Shown here: positions 22,114 to 37,100 of the stretch, one piece after another
How positions within the stretch are numbered: position 1 is the stretch's first letter
Layout of the letters: each line of letters opens with the position of its first letter
DNA from: Dallia pectoralis
Taxonomy: Eukaryota > Chordata > Actinopteri > Esociformes > Umbridae
Reading direction: 5' to 3'
DNA length: 64,000 nucleotides
NCBI GenBank assembly: GCA_029465975.1
Contig: CM055739.1
Span: forward strand, 7,854,012 to 7,918,011
Notes under the pieces: generated by a model
Told to the model about the DNA's origin: nothing
Databases searched by the model: none
The model's input: only the letters and a program-made list of their open reading frames with translations
Position numbers and translations under genes: made by a program

Positions 22114-25100
22114 TATACACACACAGTACATGAGGGTTTGCAGTAGTTTTAGTCGATTGTATTCCTCATTTTAACTGGATATGCTACCAGACATATCGAT
22201 CGGAATCAGACATTGATTATAACTATATGAGACTTTGCACTTTAAAAAAATTAAAAAAACACCCAAATGAAATGCAAAGCCTTCCTCTACCCTTTAGCTG
22301 GATGTACTGTCAGAGACTTGGGCTTCTCAATTCCGTGAACCACGGACGTTCTCAGGGAGCCGTCGAGACGAGCAACGTTTATCTGCGCCTCATCACTCTC
22401 CAAGCTCATCCAATACAGGTTCCTCGAAAGCCAGTCCACTGCTAAGCCTCGTACGTTGACCAAACCTGCGGTGATCACATGAGGTAGACAACGCGAACAT
22501 GACTGCATATAAAAGCACAGTACGACTTCCTCCAGAACCCCTTTTTTCAAATGACTAAATGTACAACGGCGGACATTTAAAACAGTGTAAAGGGTTAAAC
22601 AACTACTCAATATGGTCCACACCTCCAGCTATAATCGTCTCGAACGTCGTCCCGTTGACGAAGGCCCGTTTGATGCTCTGCGTTTTGACGTCGCTCCAGT
22701 AGATGCGCTCCTCCAGAGCGTCGTAGTCCACTGACGTGACATCGTCGATGTCGGGCACCGTTAGGGCCGTGATGATGTTCACGTAAGGGTCGTCCACGTC
22801 CACGCCGCGAATCTCGGTTCTCCTGGCGTACAGCAGGAATCTCTTCAGTGCTATTCGGGGACGAGAGAAATGTCACCTCAGATATTGCTTTTTATCCCCT
22901 GCATTCACTCTTCAGAATAAAGGTAGCGTTATTGCTGTCATTCTCTATTAGACGCTCAAGTCTTTTCGGCATGTTTCCGTCAGGTATTTCAGTTTGTCTG
23001 GTGTCTTTCGTCGTATTTCGGGAGTGAACATAATCACAGTCTGAGACCAGGACACCTTTTTCACCTTTTCTTCTCAAAGCAACTGAATGAGCGTGCTGTG
23101 TTTAGAAATGACTGCCTTACGACAGACACGAACTGTGGTGTGTAAGCCTGGATGTCTGTGTGGGTGAATTGATGAGCAGATGTTTGGACCGACAGACGCA
23201 TGAAGGGATGATGTTCACTCACTGCGGCAGGTACTGCCGTCTGCAGATATCTTCATGAGGTGTGGGCAGGCACAGGACGTGGTCCGGTTGTAGTCCAGAA
23301 GACACAGGTGGGAACAGGGCCCACGGCCACCATTAGCCCGGCAGGGATTTGAGACTGTGCCAAAGAAATACAAACGACAATGATAGGGTTAGGGTTCGAG
23401 CAAAACGGGTGGGTTCGCTGTTCTCCACAACCTAACACTTGAGACTACAATTATTAAAAGCATCACATGGGTTCGGCGAATGAAAGGAAGCATACCAATT
23501 TTAGAAAAACCACATGACCATGTTTGGACTATTTTTCAGTGTTTACATGGACTAGGGTAGAAAATAAGAAAATGAAAAGACATGCTGTTTAATGAAAGCA
23601 AACAACAGTATATAAAATAGATAAAAACAAGATGTCATGATTTCATGAGTATGTTGAAAGAATGTTTGAGGTAGAACATTCATATTTTGGGAAGTTTGTT
23701 ACATTTGTATTTTGGGCAGTTTGTTACATTCATATTTTGGGCAGTTTGTTACATTTGTATTTTGGGCAGTTTGTCACATTTGTATTTTGGGCAGTTTGTC
23801 ACATTTGTATTTTGGGCAGTTTGTCACATTTGTATTTTGGGCAGTTTGTCACATTTGTATTTTAGGCAGTTTGTCACATTTGTATTTTGGGCAGTTTGTC
23901 ACATTTGTATTTTGGGCAGTTTGTTACATTTGTATTTTGGGCAGTTTGTCACATTTGTATTTTGGGCAGTTTGTCACATTTGTATTTTGGGCAGTTTGTC
24001 ACATTTGTATTTTGGGCAGTTTGTCACATTTGTATTTTAGGCAGTTTGTCACATTTGTATTTTAGGCAGTTTGTCACATTTGTATTTTAGGCAGTTTGTC
24101 ACATTTGTATTTTGGGCAGTTTGTCACATTTGTATTTTGGGCAGTTTGTCACATTTGTATTTTGGGCAGTTTGTCACATTTGTATTTTGGGCAGTTTGTC
24201 ACATTTGTATTTTGGGCAGTTTGTTACATTTGTATTTTGGGATACTTACATGAATGTTGGTCGCATTGCCCTACATAAGTGTTTGAGACAATTCGGGGAG
24301 GTTATGTGTTGTATTGTTACCTTGTGGTTGTCTGCTGGGGTGGAATATCTGTAGGTCAAATGGCTGGGCACTGGTCTTCTGGATCACCGTCACATTAGCT
24401 CCTGTCCACTTGTTAGCTCTGGCCAGGGTGTTGGTTCTCCAGTCTGTCCAGAAGACGCTACCCCCGTACAGACAGACCGCGAACGGATGCGACAGGTACT
24501 CATGCCCTCTCAGGATCTCAATCATCTGAGTCCCGTCGTACAACGCAGAGAATATGGCATCGGACCTGTCAAGATGAAGACGTCCATTGAAATACATCTT
24601 CCACATGATTCGACCGAATTCCAATCATATCCAGCCAATTCAGGAAGCACACACAGAGAATCCCTGAATCGTTGAATTGAAATGGAATTGAGTCCATTCA
24701 GACAGGATATGGGAGGTCAACACACCGGGCGTCGGTCCACACTATCCTCTTCTCCACGTGGTCCAGGGTCAGACCGTTGGGCCAGGCTCCTATCTCCATG
24801 TCTCTGAAGACAACATGGCGCCCTCCACCGCTCATTGACGCAGCTTCAATCCGAGGGAAGGTGGCATCCCAGTCAGTCCAGAAGATCACCCTGAAATGCA
24901 GCACGAACTGTTGTGAAACGGATTCATCTGAGTCACGCACTGTTGTGAAACGGATTCATCTGAGTCACGAACTGTTGTGAAACGGATTCATCTGAGTAAC
25001 AAACTGATGTGAAACGGATTCATCTGAGTCACGAACTGTTGTGAAACGGATTCATCTGAGTCACAAACTGTTTTGAAACGGATTCATCCGAGTCATGTGA

Positions 25101-28100
25101 ACCTAACCAGTAACGCCCAGGGGAACCATAGCTTATGTGACATCAAACAAATCTTACCCCTGCTCGGGGTCCAGTGCGATGGCTCGCGGGTGCTCCATGC
25201 CACCGGCGATCAGAGTGGTCCGGAGGGCCCCGTTCAGTTTGGCAACCTCTATCTGATCCAGATTGCTGTCTATCCAATACAAATTCCCAGCTATCCAATC
25301 CACAGCCAGACCTTCCGGAGTAGCCAATCCATGTTGGACCACCACTTCAATCCCTGTCACACCTGTAGGGACAACACGACAGTATGGAAAACCTCCCAAG
25401 ACAAAAGAGGCATGTCAACAAACTGGGTCAAATAGTCTTTGGTTTGACACATCGCTTTAGAGCGGATCGCACAGGCTGTAAAGCAGGAGGAACTGAGGGG
25501 AAACAAAAGATTAAGCGAAAGCAACCATTTCCCATAAGCTCTATTAAAACAGTAAACATTTGATTGTCTCAACTGCGAGACAGATTGATGCCATCCCAGT
25601 GTGTAATAAACAGCTCTTCGTGTGAGAGACTTTTTTAATGTGTCTTCCAGGCTCTTTGAAATCAGTATTGAATTGCATAGGGATTAGGCCAAAAGTCACA
25701 AAATTGTCCAGGAGAACAAGAGTTTGAGCTTTGAGTAAGACACATATATTCCAAAAACACAGAGTCGAGGGAACACAATCTTCTTTGTTGTTTTCGACTG
25801 GTGCAACGTAGAAATTTGATTTGTAATGTCCCTGTTCTATCATCTCGATTTTGCTGAAGTTATCTTGTAACAAACACAAAAGTTGTGACCTAACAGTTGG
25901 AGCTCCAAACTAATAAACACCTAATTTATTCTCAGTACAGTCTCTGGAAGATGACAAAATTCACAGGATCTGCTGTAAGACACACTCAAGCTTCAGAATC
26001 TATCAGAATGACAGCAAAGTAAGGCAGCTGTACAAATTTCTAACTCTTGATAAGGAACACTACTTATGCAAACACATTTAGAAAAGTTAGATCATACTGT
26101 ATCCCATTGGCCTTTAGATTTAGAAAAAGTACACATTTGTGTGACATCAAATGATAACATCTAAATGATCTGTGACATGACCTGCATTTATTTTCTAAAT
26201 ACAACCAAATATGATTTGTACCAACCACCAGAATCAAGCAGTTTCCCTCTGTAGATCTTATCCTCAACAACATCAGTCCAGTAGAGCAAACTTTGATTGA
26301 AGTGGAAATCTAGGGCAATGGTGTTCCTCAAACCAGGAACTAGAAGGCTGTAAACTCCTCTGTGGAGACCAATCTTCCTGATCTCATGACGGATGGAGAA
26401 GATTATGAATCCCTCGAAGGGATCTGAAAAAGAAAAAGCAAAGTGAAGATGGTGTTAGTGGCTAACTGACTAAGACAAGAGATTCGCACAGGTAAACACT
26501 GCCTGGTGTAACAGATATCATTCAAAGGATTGTGGTCACTTAAAAAATGTCTTGCTTTGAAAGAAAAGCACATTTTTTGTCCATTAGAATAACATCAAAA
26601 TGATCAGAAATACAGTATAGATATTGTTAATGTGGTAATTGACAATTGTAGATTAAAATGGCAAACGTTTAATGCAATATCTATATCTACATCCCGAGGC
26701 CCATTATCAGTAAATATAATTCCAATGGCTCGTTATGCTGGATAATCCAAATTGATCATTTTAAAGGCTTATTGATTTATTGATCATTAGGAAACCCTTT
26801 CGCAATTATGTTTGCATGTGACAGGTTAAATGAAACACTAATAGTCTGTTATAAGCTAAAAGTAGTTAGTAGATAGTATGTGAGTATCTTAAAGTATCTA
26901 AGGTTAAAAGGATCACGCATTCAGTACTAGTTCACAGGGGTTGATACAATTCATAACTGGTTAAACGGTCAAATCTGTCACGCTAACGAATGGTTAACCG
27001 GGTGATCTACTAAAGTGGTCTTAATCTATTCAGTCTGTGATCGATTGCTTTTGTCGCCACACGAGTTCCGAGGGAAAGCGCGCGAGGACATTGCAATAAC
27101 GTTTACTGTGAGGAAACTAAACCGAATCACTCTCGTGATTATTTCTCCCTCTATCCAGGTACGTTGTTGATAAAACCGAGTTCATCTAAATGTAAAACTT
27201 GCTAACATGTCAAGTGTGTTTTACGGTGTGTTTTAGTAAGTTAGAGTTAAGTTGTAGACAGTTAAATGTGCACGTGTGAGTAGAGCCCCTTTCGGTTACA
27301 TAGGAGATTAGCTTCGTTCCGAGAGTAGCTGCCATTTTATGTTACTTGTGAATCGAGCTAATAATATAGTTTGCTGTGTAACTTGTATAATGCGTTTCAA
27401 GCACTTTGTTGACACCTTTTCTTAGTTTAGTGATGGTTGAATGAGCAAAAGCTACTTTGTGCTAGACAGTTATATTGAAAAATGAGTGTATGTTTCAGTG
27501 AATTACGGAGTATGCTGTTGTTGTGACGTGAATATGCGTTACAAAACTATTTCCTGTAGATCTGTTGTTTTGTAAAATTTCGTATTTTGTAAAATAAAAT
27601 AAATTACACTAACGTTTTCAGTGAGGAAAATTATTTCTCCCACTTTTCAGGGCTGAAAACTATTATGCCAATTAAAGAAGCATGTTGCAAATGGGCCTCT
27701 GTACACCTATGTGGATAAAAGTCAGCCATTTACTAGTTCAGTATCTGGAGCATCAGCTATTGATGGTTCGATTACAGGCTCAAAACGGCCTGAAACTTTC
27801 TTCTGAAACTCGTCAGTCTATTCTGCTTTTGAGAAGTGAAGGCAGATAGAGCAAACTCTGAAAAAACGAATTAGGGGAAAAAACAGTCCGGTATTCTGTC
27901 TATTGGATTTCAAACCTGTTGAGCTATGGTGGGAGCACCTTAACCATGTGGAACATATGAAATGCCCATCAAACCAAATTCCACTTCTGGGTGGAGTTTC
28001 AGGATGAATAGGGTGAAATCTCTTACCTCAACGTATTGTCAACTAGAATATTAATGGTCTGTAATGCTGTAATTACTGCAAATAGAGGTTTCCTTGACAA

Positions 28101-31100
28101 AAGCAAAGTTTCAAGGCCACACTTTTTTAATCAATAAAAAAATATTGTATATAACCTTGTCAATGACTACATTTCCTATTAATTTGATATATTGCCTATT
28201 CATGATTCATGCATGTTTTCATGGAAAACAAGGACATTTCTAAGTGCGCCCGATCATTTGAATTGTAGTGTACATATAATCGTAATGGCCGTACTTTTCT
28301 GTGTACAGAAAAGCATCCCAAATCATGTTACTTTAGTTTGTTTGGATTTGCTTGGATGAATGAGACTGCATTACAGTAAAACCAATAATATAGAATTCAA
28401 TCAACATCTCATTGCTAAAGCCTTGTATCACAGTATCTCATTTATCATAAAATGTGTAATGTTACAGATACCTTTGGAGGGATGCATTTACAGTAAAATC
28501 AAATGTATAAAAATCCAGACCCTCCCCAACCTACACTATAAATGGGTTAGGGTTATTCAAATTTTGTTTACTACCGTCAAGTTGTGTGTTTTATGAAAAA
28601 ATGCGGATATTATAGAATATGAATACAGGAATACAAGTCTCAAGTTAAGGCAATTAAGCTTACCTGTGGCCCTTTTCTATTCATGCCAACATTCTGATTG
28701 CCGATTGAATAATTATTTGCGTTTATTCCTCATCAACTGTATGTTGAGAGTGTTCAAATTTTTACAATTTGAGTTAGGTTGTTGAAACAGGACAACTTGG
28801 AGACAGTAGTGCTTTACAAAGATCGCTGCGTGTAGAGTTTTGCATATGTGAATGGAATTTAAAGAGAATTCGAGAAAGATTTGTGAATGAAATGGAGATT
28901 TGAGAAAGAACAGAATAATGCTTATGATTTGGGGTAGACAGTGTTCCCTCTGAAATGTATTTGATTGGTTTTGTGTTTTTTATCTGCTGAACCAGTTTAA
29001 GCGTGATTGTGGAAAACCTGAAAATGGAATGTCCCTTTTCCTGCTCCAGAATTTTGAAAAGAAACCCAGGACCCTAACCAGTGTATCACAGATGTTTAGA
29101 GACCGGTATTATAGAAATAGAAAAGGGTATATGCCAGCATGTGTGACATATATCAGTCATACCATACAGACTGCATTCCAGATCACACTGTATATTCTAC
29201 ACAGTGTCATACCTTTTAACATGGCCTGTTGTGCACTATATAGGGAGAATTAATTCAGTATGACTCTCCACTCTAACCCACCTGTACTCTGGCAGCTGTC
29301 CCCATCCGGTTCGAGCCTCCAGCCGGGGTAGCAGGAACACTTCACGGTGGTTTTGTACTGCTCACACACTTGGCTGCAGTTCAGGTGCCTGGAGCAGTAG
29401 TCCAGGGTCTCGCAGGTCCGGTTGTCCGGGCTGAGACTGAGCCCCGCTGGGCAGGAACAGACGACGCCACGCCCAGGAGCGACGTCACACTGGTGGCTGC
29501 AGCCGCCATTTCCCAGAACGCATTTGTCTGAGTACAGTAAGGTGAGAAGGAAAGGCCGATTTATAGAGTGTCCTTGCAGGGGTGGACTGAGTGATTTTGA
29601 GGAATTTTTAGATTAGTCTGTCACAAAAGACTGTGGCCTTGGCCGGTGTGATGGTCTCAGCCACTGCTTCTGGTTGTACATGTACTGCTGCAGCATGAGT
29701 TTGAATCCAGCCATAGCTATTTCCATAAAACGTCTCCGTCCTTTATATTAACTCACTGCAACTTTCGGTATAGGATTCATTCGGCAAAATAGAAATATTA
29801 AATGAATAAATGAAACATGACTGGTGTATTGCTCCTAGAATGCCCCTTAACCCCTTGGCTTTAAGTTAATTTGATAATACAATGAAATTAGTCACCTAAT
29901 AACCATAAAAATCACAAGCTGTAAGAACATGTCTTTGCTCTTTAACCAGGCAATTAAATTGAAAACATTTGACCGAACCATGTAAATAAGGTAGAAATAT
30001 AAACATGTTGTTGAGCCCAACTGATTTGTAAGGCTCCACGTTTTGCAGCTCGTTCTGCACCGATAGGCGTCACCTAGTTGTTTGTTTTCCTGACTGAATG
30101 GAGTTTGTAAAGGACATTGCTATGCTCCCAGAAGCAGGTGTTTTAGCTGAAAAACACAAAAGGCAATGAAAGGACCTTTAAGAGAGGCACCAATGTCTGC
30201 ACGATCAATACCACAACAATCCCGGTGCAGAAAACTACAGTTGGCAGGTACATTTGTTATATATATATATATATATATATATATGACAGTAGCATTACCA
30301 AAAGACTTCTGCTTTAATCTGTTGGGACCCTGTACAATTTGTGAAAGATTTATAGCTTCCAGCTTGAGCTGCGCAGGTTTCAGAGGATTGAGAATATAGC
30401 AATTTAAGTTGCCTAATAACAGAAGAGATTAGGGGCAATCAATTCATTGTGCTCATCATAGGGAGGTCTATTACAGACAGACAGGAGCAGAGGAAGTATT
30501 TTAACAGACAAATTGGAGCATATGGGGGAATATAACAAACCAACAGAAGCACTGGTTCTATAATAGATGAACGTTGGCAAAGGGAGTCTGTAGCAGACAA
30601 ACAGGAGCTCAGGGAGGTCTATACCAGAAAAACAGAGCTGAGATAGGTCTATACCAGACAGACGGATTGTGAACGCAGCCACATCCCCAGTTATAAGAGG
30701 GTGTGCACACTAATGCAACCAGGTTATTTTAAGGTTTTTCAATTTAATTGTTCCCATTATAGGTCACATCACAAAAACCTGACTGTGTGTAGACTTTTCA
30801 TACCCACTGTAACTTTTAAACTATTAAAAGGTCACCCAGCACAGACAGAAGAGAACTGGCTATTCCCTCAGAGCCTGGTTCCTATCTAGGTTTCTTCATA
30901 TCTAGGTTTTTTTGTAGCCACTGTGTATCAACCTGTTAGTGCTCTGTCAGGTTTCATCCAGCAGCAGAGTGTGATGCACTGTGTGTTGCGACACATCTCC
31001 AGTAACCATCATAAACATTTTCGGTGACTTGTTACACAGTAGACCGGTTCGGCGCATCAAAGAGCCCCAACACCCTGTCGCCATTTAGTGGCTTCTCCCT

Positions 31101-34100
31101 TCTCGGACCACTGTCGGTAGGTCATTACCACTGCCGTGCGGGAGAACCTCACATGCCTTGTCGTTTCAAAGTTCAGTGCTCTGACCATGTAATCTACACA
31201 GAACTTGACATGCGCTCTTGTTAGGAGATGAACAAAGTTAGATAAAGTTAGATAATGGTCATAATGTTTTGGCTCATCCGTGTATACAGGTGTCTTCTGG
31301 AATCCCATGGAGGTTCTTCCAGTTAAACACAGGGTATTCATCTGTCCCAACTCCTCCGACATGGTCTAATCCTGACACCGTAGATAAATGCATCCAGCCC
31401 CTATGGTCCCTGAAAACCCTCTGTCCCTGTTATCAACCGTAATCCCCTTTACTCTCGATATCTGCCATTTTTTCTTGTTCCCCGAAGTCTTTGGAGAAAT
31501 TCCAGATAAGTATAAGGGTCCTGGTTGGGGGAAATTACCTGCATACGGTTCTTGGGAGCCCTAGGCTTATTAACGAAAGGTTCTTTGATTGAATCCCTGA
31601 GCCGAAATAAGTGCCCTTGAGCGAGGCACTTATCTCCAGTTGCTCCCGGGGAACCCATTGTGGCAGCACCCGTCACCCCTTTTACATTCTGATGGGATGT
31701 GTTAAAAACAGAAGTGAAACTCCTGTTGGCCCCTATGCGCAATTGGCGACATAAATAATGTAAGCCCTTAATCCTTTTTAAAATGTATCTTTTGGACAGC
31801 TTGTGGGGTTCTCCCTGAGTCCTCCCAGCGGGGAACAGGAGGACGGATTGACTGACAATGCCGAAGAAAACTCTGCCGGTCAAGTGGATCAAGAAAGAAA
31901 GAAACGGAACGGCAGAATTTACTGAAGTGAGAGAAATAGGAGCGAGATAATAGATGGGAGAGACTTGAACAAAACTCTCTTACCGCAGAAGTGCCCTTCG
32001 TCAGATCGGTCGGAGCAGTCGAATCTCCCGTCGCAGATGCTCTTGGGCGCCAGGCAGACGGAGGAGTCGTTGGCACAGGGATATCTGGGGGGCTTGCATG
32101 GTGACGTCTCACACCCCTCTTCGTCGGACAGGTCCTCACAGTCATGGTCACCGTCGCAGACCCAACTCATGCTGACGCACTTGCCTGTGTGGAAACGACG
32201 AAGCGGTCGTGGGTATCGACGTAAATTATTAAACAGTCTCGTATCTAGGTGGGTTAGTGATTATAAGACCTGTATTTTAGCACTACGCTGAAGTTTAACA
32301 TCAATAGCTAATTGCTTAGAAAACGGGCAAGAAAACAGAAATTGCAACGCGAAAGATGTCATTCAGCCAGTCCCCTGTGGCTTTAGGTTGCTGGTCAATT
32401 CCTCTAGCAAAGGTGAATGGAAATTGGAGCTTTTATCAACAATAGCAGGAAGCCGGAAATAATAGCTGCAAGCCGCCAGGCAAACAACACAGCCTCTGAG
32501 GAATCCTGAAACGGCGAGCTACAGAAAGCACCGTAGGCATCAAAAGAAAGTGGAGTGAAATTGATTGTGCCAAGCTGCTACCAGAGAGGCGGCCCACCTC
32601 GGCTTAAAGCGGCGTTACTGACGAGGAAACCGTGAAACAAATCCAGTTTACGTGATTTGCGGGGAAGCTTAATGAAAGGCAACGGTTGCCTCACAAATGG
32701 ACCCCCTGGTCTCCAGCCCACGTGTACAGGGCTCCGTTAGAAACGCGTTATACTTCCAAAGGCTATACTTTGCCGGCCTCGGTGTAAGGCAATCAGCTCA
32801 GTCTGGACAGACGTAGTGAATACAAATCAGAGCTGAGACTGGCAATTATCTGAATTCAAACAACAGCGAGTTTGTCAGAGGCATGCTATTTCACGTTTGC
32901 TTTGTAGCGTGCGTTTCCCTAAATACAGCACACCCAAAAAGGCCTCCTAATAAAGTTGATCCAAGATCTGCAACGACGGAGATCGGAATGGATTTCGGAA
33001 TGCGGGCATTTTTTTTTTTTTTTGAAGGAGTCGTCTGCATGAGTCAACCCAGTGGACTGATTCTCAACGTTGGCCGTAATTAAATGTCAATAGCCTGGAG
33101 TGCAAATCATTCCTGTGTCATGAGAAACGTGGAATTACACCTGCACACTACGGAGACGGTACGGGGAGTGGTTGGCATCGTCTGAGTGACGTCTGATGTT
33201 AAGCCTCGACCCGGTGACATCATTGAGCTAAACCCCTTTTCCGCTGTGAATTAGCGCACCTTCAGGATACGATGCTATGGAGATTCTCTATCAACACCTG
33301 CGAAACGTCATCTGCATAATATTATTGACTATATCTTCTCCATCATGTCACCTCAGACAATATACAAGATTCTACTAATTAGACTACATTGTACCCGATT
33401 GCAACAAAAATATAAACGTAACGTGCGCCTCGTTTAAAGATGTCACTGAGTCAACAGTTCATGTATGAAATTCGGACAATCCGAATTATGAACACGTACA
33501 TCATGGTGTGTGAATCTGCAGATCCCAACGCCTGTTTGATTCACTTCAGCTTGTGGAACTATTTTCGGAGTCACATCAAGGTTTTTACAGTCAGCGTGGA
33601 GGAGAACACTACAAGACGTAATACGGCACGTATCATAGAAATGCCCCACGGGTTTGTCCAATTTTAGCGTGCACACCGGGGACAACCATTACGACAACAA
33701 CCACGAAGATGAATGAAAGGAATGTGTCCATTTGGATGGACGGAAACGTGGCCTCTCTGACTCGTAATAGGGGCTTCGAGTACCCTCCTGTTTTCGGCGC
33801 ACATGGAGCCCATCTGAAGGTTGTCAGCGTGACCCTCAAATCCGGATGGTTAAAAATATTCAACGCGGCCCCTCGAAGCGGGAGCAGTTCCAGTGTTCGC
33901 CTGGCTGCATTGAATGTATTTATTTGCAGTCTGTCATTCTCCTCCTCAGACGTGGCCTTCACGGACCAGTGTAATTCTCCACACACGGAGAAGCCAAACG
34001 CAGGGTTCAACTCCAGCTTGTTCTGTACTCCTTCAACAATACGAAACACTGAACTGAGCACAGCAGCACAAGCACTTCGAAAGCGGTGATCTTCGAAACG

Positions 34101-37100
34101 CTAAAGTCGTGACATTAATTAGGACCTTTTTAAATACGATATGTTTCTTTGAATGTATAGACTGAAACTGAAATGGGGTCATAATCTGCGTATAAATAAT
34201 ACGACAGTACTATAAAAGCGCCTTTTTGCGTTATTACCACGCCATTTATTTATTCATTAGGATAGAACAGCTCATAGATGTGGTATACTGGCCATTAATC
34301 ACACTACTCACGCCTTATTGCTTACGTATGAACTGTGGCAGGCAGCGCACACTGGTTCAGCAACGGGGGCTCTACCATTTGAGTGTGGCACAGTAAATAC
34401 TTTAGGCAATTTATTGACAACAAAAATGACAAATTAAGCAGACTTCTGAGTGACCACATTTCTTCTACATAGCTAAATGTCAGATTTGGGTTTGGAGTCA
34501 ATTTTGTTTCTGTACTGTAATGCTACACGATGGAAAGCTGTCTGGCCATGCTAATTAATGCAGTGTTTTTCAATGCATCAATGAACAAAGTTGCTCACAA
34601 AAAGTCTGCTGAAGCAGGGGTGTTTGGTAAAGGGACATATTTTATTCAACAGCTAATTCTGGTTAAAGTGTCCGCTTATTCAGCTGCAATATTACACGAA
34701 AGCAACTTTTCACATTCTGAGGGCCACCCTGGGACAGCTTTTAGCGAGGATGGGTCATCAAAACAATGAAATTGAGAAAGTGAAACTGGGACATCTGTCT
34801 GGTCCTCTTCTTGCCAGACAATGATTGGCTGAGTGGCAGAGGACAGATTGACATGTTCATTCCACTGGTTGTATTTCCTGGCACACAAGCCAACTTCACG
34901 CCTTTTGAATGCTGGAATCGAGAGTGAATAAGGAAGATAATATATTATGCAGGCGACCTTGGGCAACCTATGAAACAGGAGGCACCTGGACACATCAGGG
35001 AATGATCAAGTTTCACAAATTCTCGATTTAAGCCATCGACTGACCCTCTTTTCACTTGTTTCTCAGCCCACGCAAACATGAACCGAAACAACAGATACAT
35101 TCTAACAGTTTACACTTTTAGGCCTCTAATATATAAGAGACAGTAGTACTAAAGTATGACCAGAATAGTAAACAGAAATAGTGTCCTAGCCGTAGTGAAG
35201 CGCCTCAATAGCCGCACTCTCTGACGGAGGAATTTCAGAACCTCTCTTAACAGCCGAAAAGCCTTTTTAAACTGTTAGGAAAAGGGTGAACTGTTAGAAT
35301 GTATCTGATATGTTGTGGGTGTTGAGGCGACAACAGGATGAGTGACAGCACACAGACCACGCCCACTTTCCACAGCTATGGATTTAAGCGGCGTTAAAGA
35401 GGCACCGTGCACCCAGGTGTCAGGCTGGCCGTGTACACTGTTGGTCTTTAGTGAAATGTGCTCACTCTCATGCTGAGTCACACGGTATAAACCTTTCATT
35501 TTCCCAGTCGTTTCAGTACCTGAGATTTTACAGGTGAACTTGGCGTGCGGATCACACATTCTGCTGGTGCCTTCACAGTCTGCCTCGTCGCTTCCATCTT
35601 CACAGTCCTTGTCTCCGTCACACCTCCAGCGTTCGGGGATACAAGTGCCACCGTCGTCACGGCAATGGAATTCGTCTCGACTGCAGTCGTTGGCCGATGC
35701 AGAGGCTGAGAAAGACAGAGAGTGAGAGACAGCAGAGAGAGAGAGAGAGAGCAGAGAGAGATGAGAGAGGTAGAGAGAAAGAGCAGATAGATTGAGAGGA
35801 GGAAGGTACAGATATAGAGAGCAGAGAGAGATGAGAGAGGTAGAGAGAAAGAGGAGAGATGGATATCAAAGAGAGTGAGATATAGCAAAAAGAGATACAA
35901 AGAGAGAATGAAATAGATATACTAAGAGAAGTTATGTATATATATATATATATATATATTTTATATATGTATATACACACTTCTAACTCTCTCTCTTTTC
36001 GTATTCTATCTTATAAGAGAAGAGTGGGAGAGAGAGTGAGAGATCATAATGACAGAACTGATAATTGATAAGCTCTATCCATACTACAACACTGGGTCAC
36101 TCCCATACTCCTTACTGCATTCCCTGAACAGTGATGAATGACATTGCCATTTCCAATACCATTTGGAACCAATTTCCAACCTCCACCAACTAACCCTGAT
36201 GTAAGTGCACGTCCCTTGATAGCTGTTGAAAGAGTGGGCTGTGTCTTGTCTTGCCTGTTCTAGCACAGGTGGTGTTCTCATCACTGCCGTGTCTATTTTG
36301 TCTTGCCTGTTCTAACACAGGTGGTGTTCTCATCACTGCCGTGTCTGTTTTGTCTTGCCTGTTCTAGCACAGGTGGTGTTCTCATCACTGCCGTGTGTTT
36401 TGTCTTGCCTGTTCTAGCACAGGTGGTGTTCTCATCACTGCCGTCTCCACAGTCGTCATCTCCATCACAGGCCCAGTGGTTTGGGATGCATTTCCCACTG
36501 GCACACTGGAACTGGGCACTGGAGCAGGCATGAACACAGCCCACCTCATCACTGCCATCCGCACAGTCGTCATCTAGGATCATGGAAAACAACATAGGAT
36601 ACAGAGGATGAAAGGGAAGAGGACAGGAAATGGGGAAAGGGACAGAAAACAGGGAAGAGGACAGGAAATAGGGAAGAGGACATTAAAGAGGACAGGAAAC
36701 AGGGAAGACATGGAAAATAACAGGAAACAGGGAAGATGACAGGAAACAGGGAAGAGGACAGGAAATAGGAAAGAGGACATTAAAGAGGACAAGAAACAGG
36801 GAAGACATGGAAAATAACAGGAAACAGGGAAGATGACAGGAAACAGGGAAGAGGACAGGAAACGGGGAAGGGGAGGTGTTATTGGGATGTATACAATGAA
36901 AAGGACAGGAGGGACAGTGAGAAAAAACGTCACAGTGTGGCTGAGAAAAAGTTACATGTTCTCGTCCAGCAAGATGCTTTGAGATTCTAGTTCTCCCAAA
37001 CATGAAGAACTGGTAGAAGTAATGTTACTATCACTTACAAAAAATTCTAATTGTTGGAGCAATTTCCACCAGCTTCAGAATCAAAATGTTCTTGTGCAGT

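Noticed and set aside
23662..24354. Overlapping 60-117 aa frames on the plus strand
   Set aside because: Translation of the 25-bp minisatellite in three frames.
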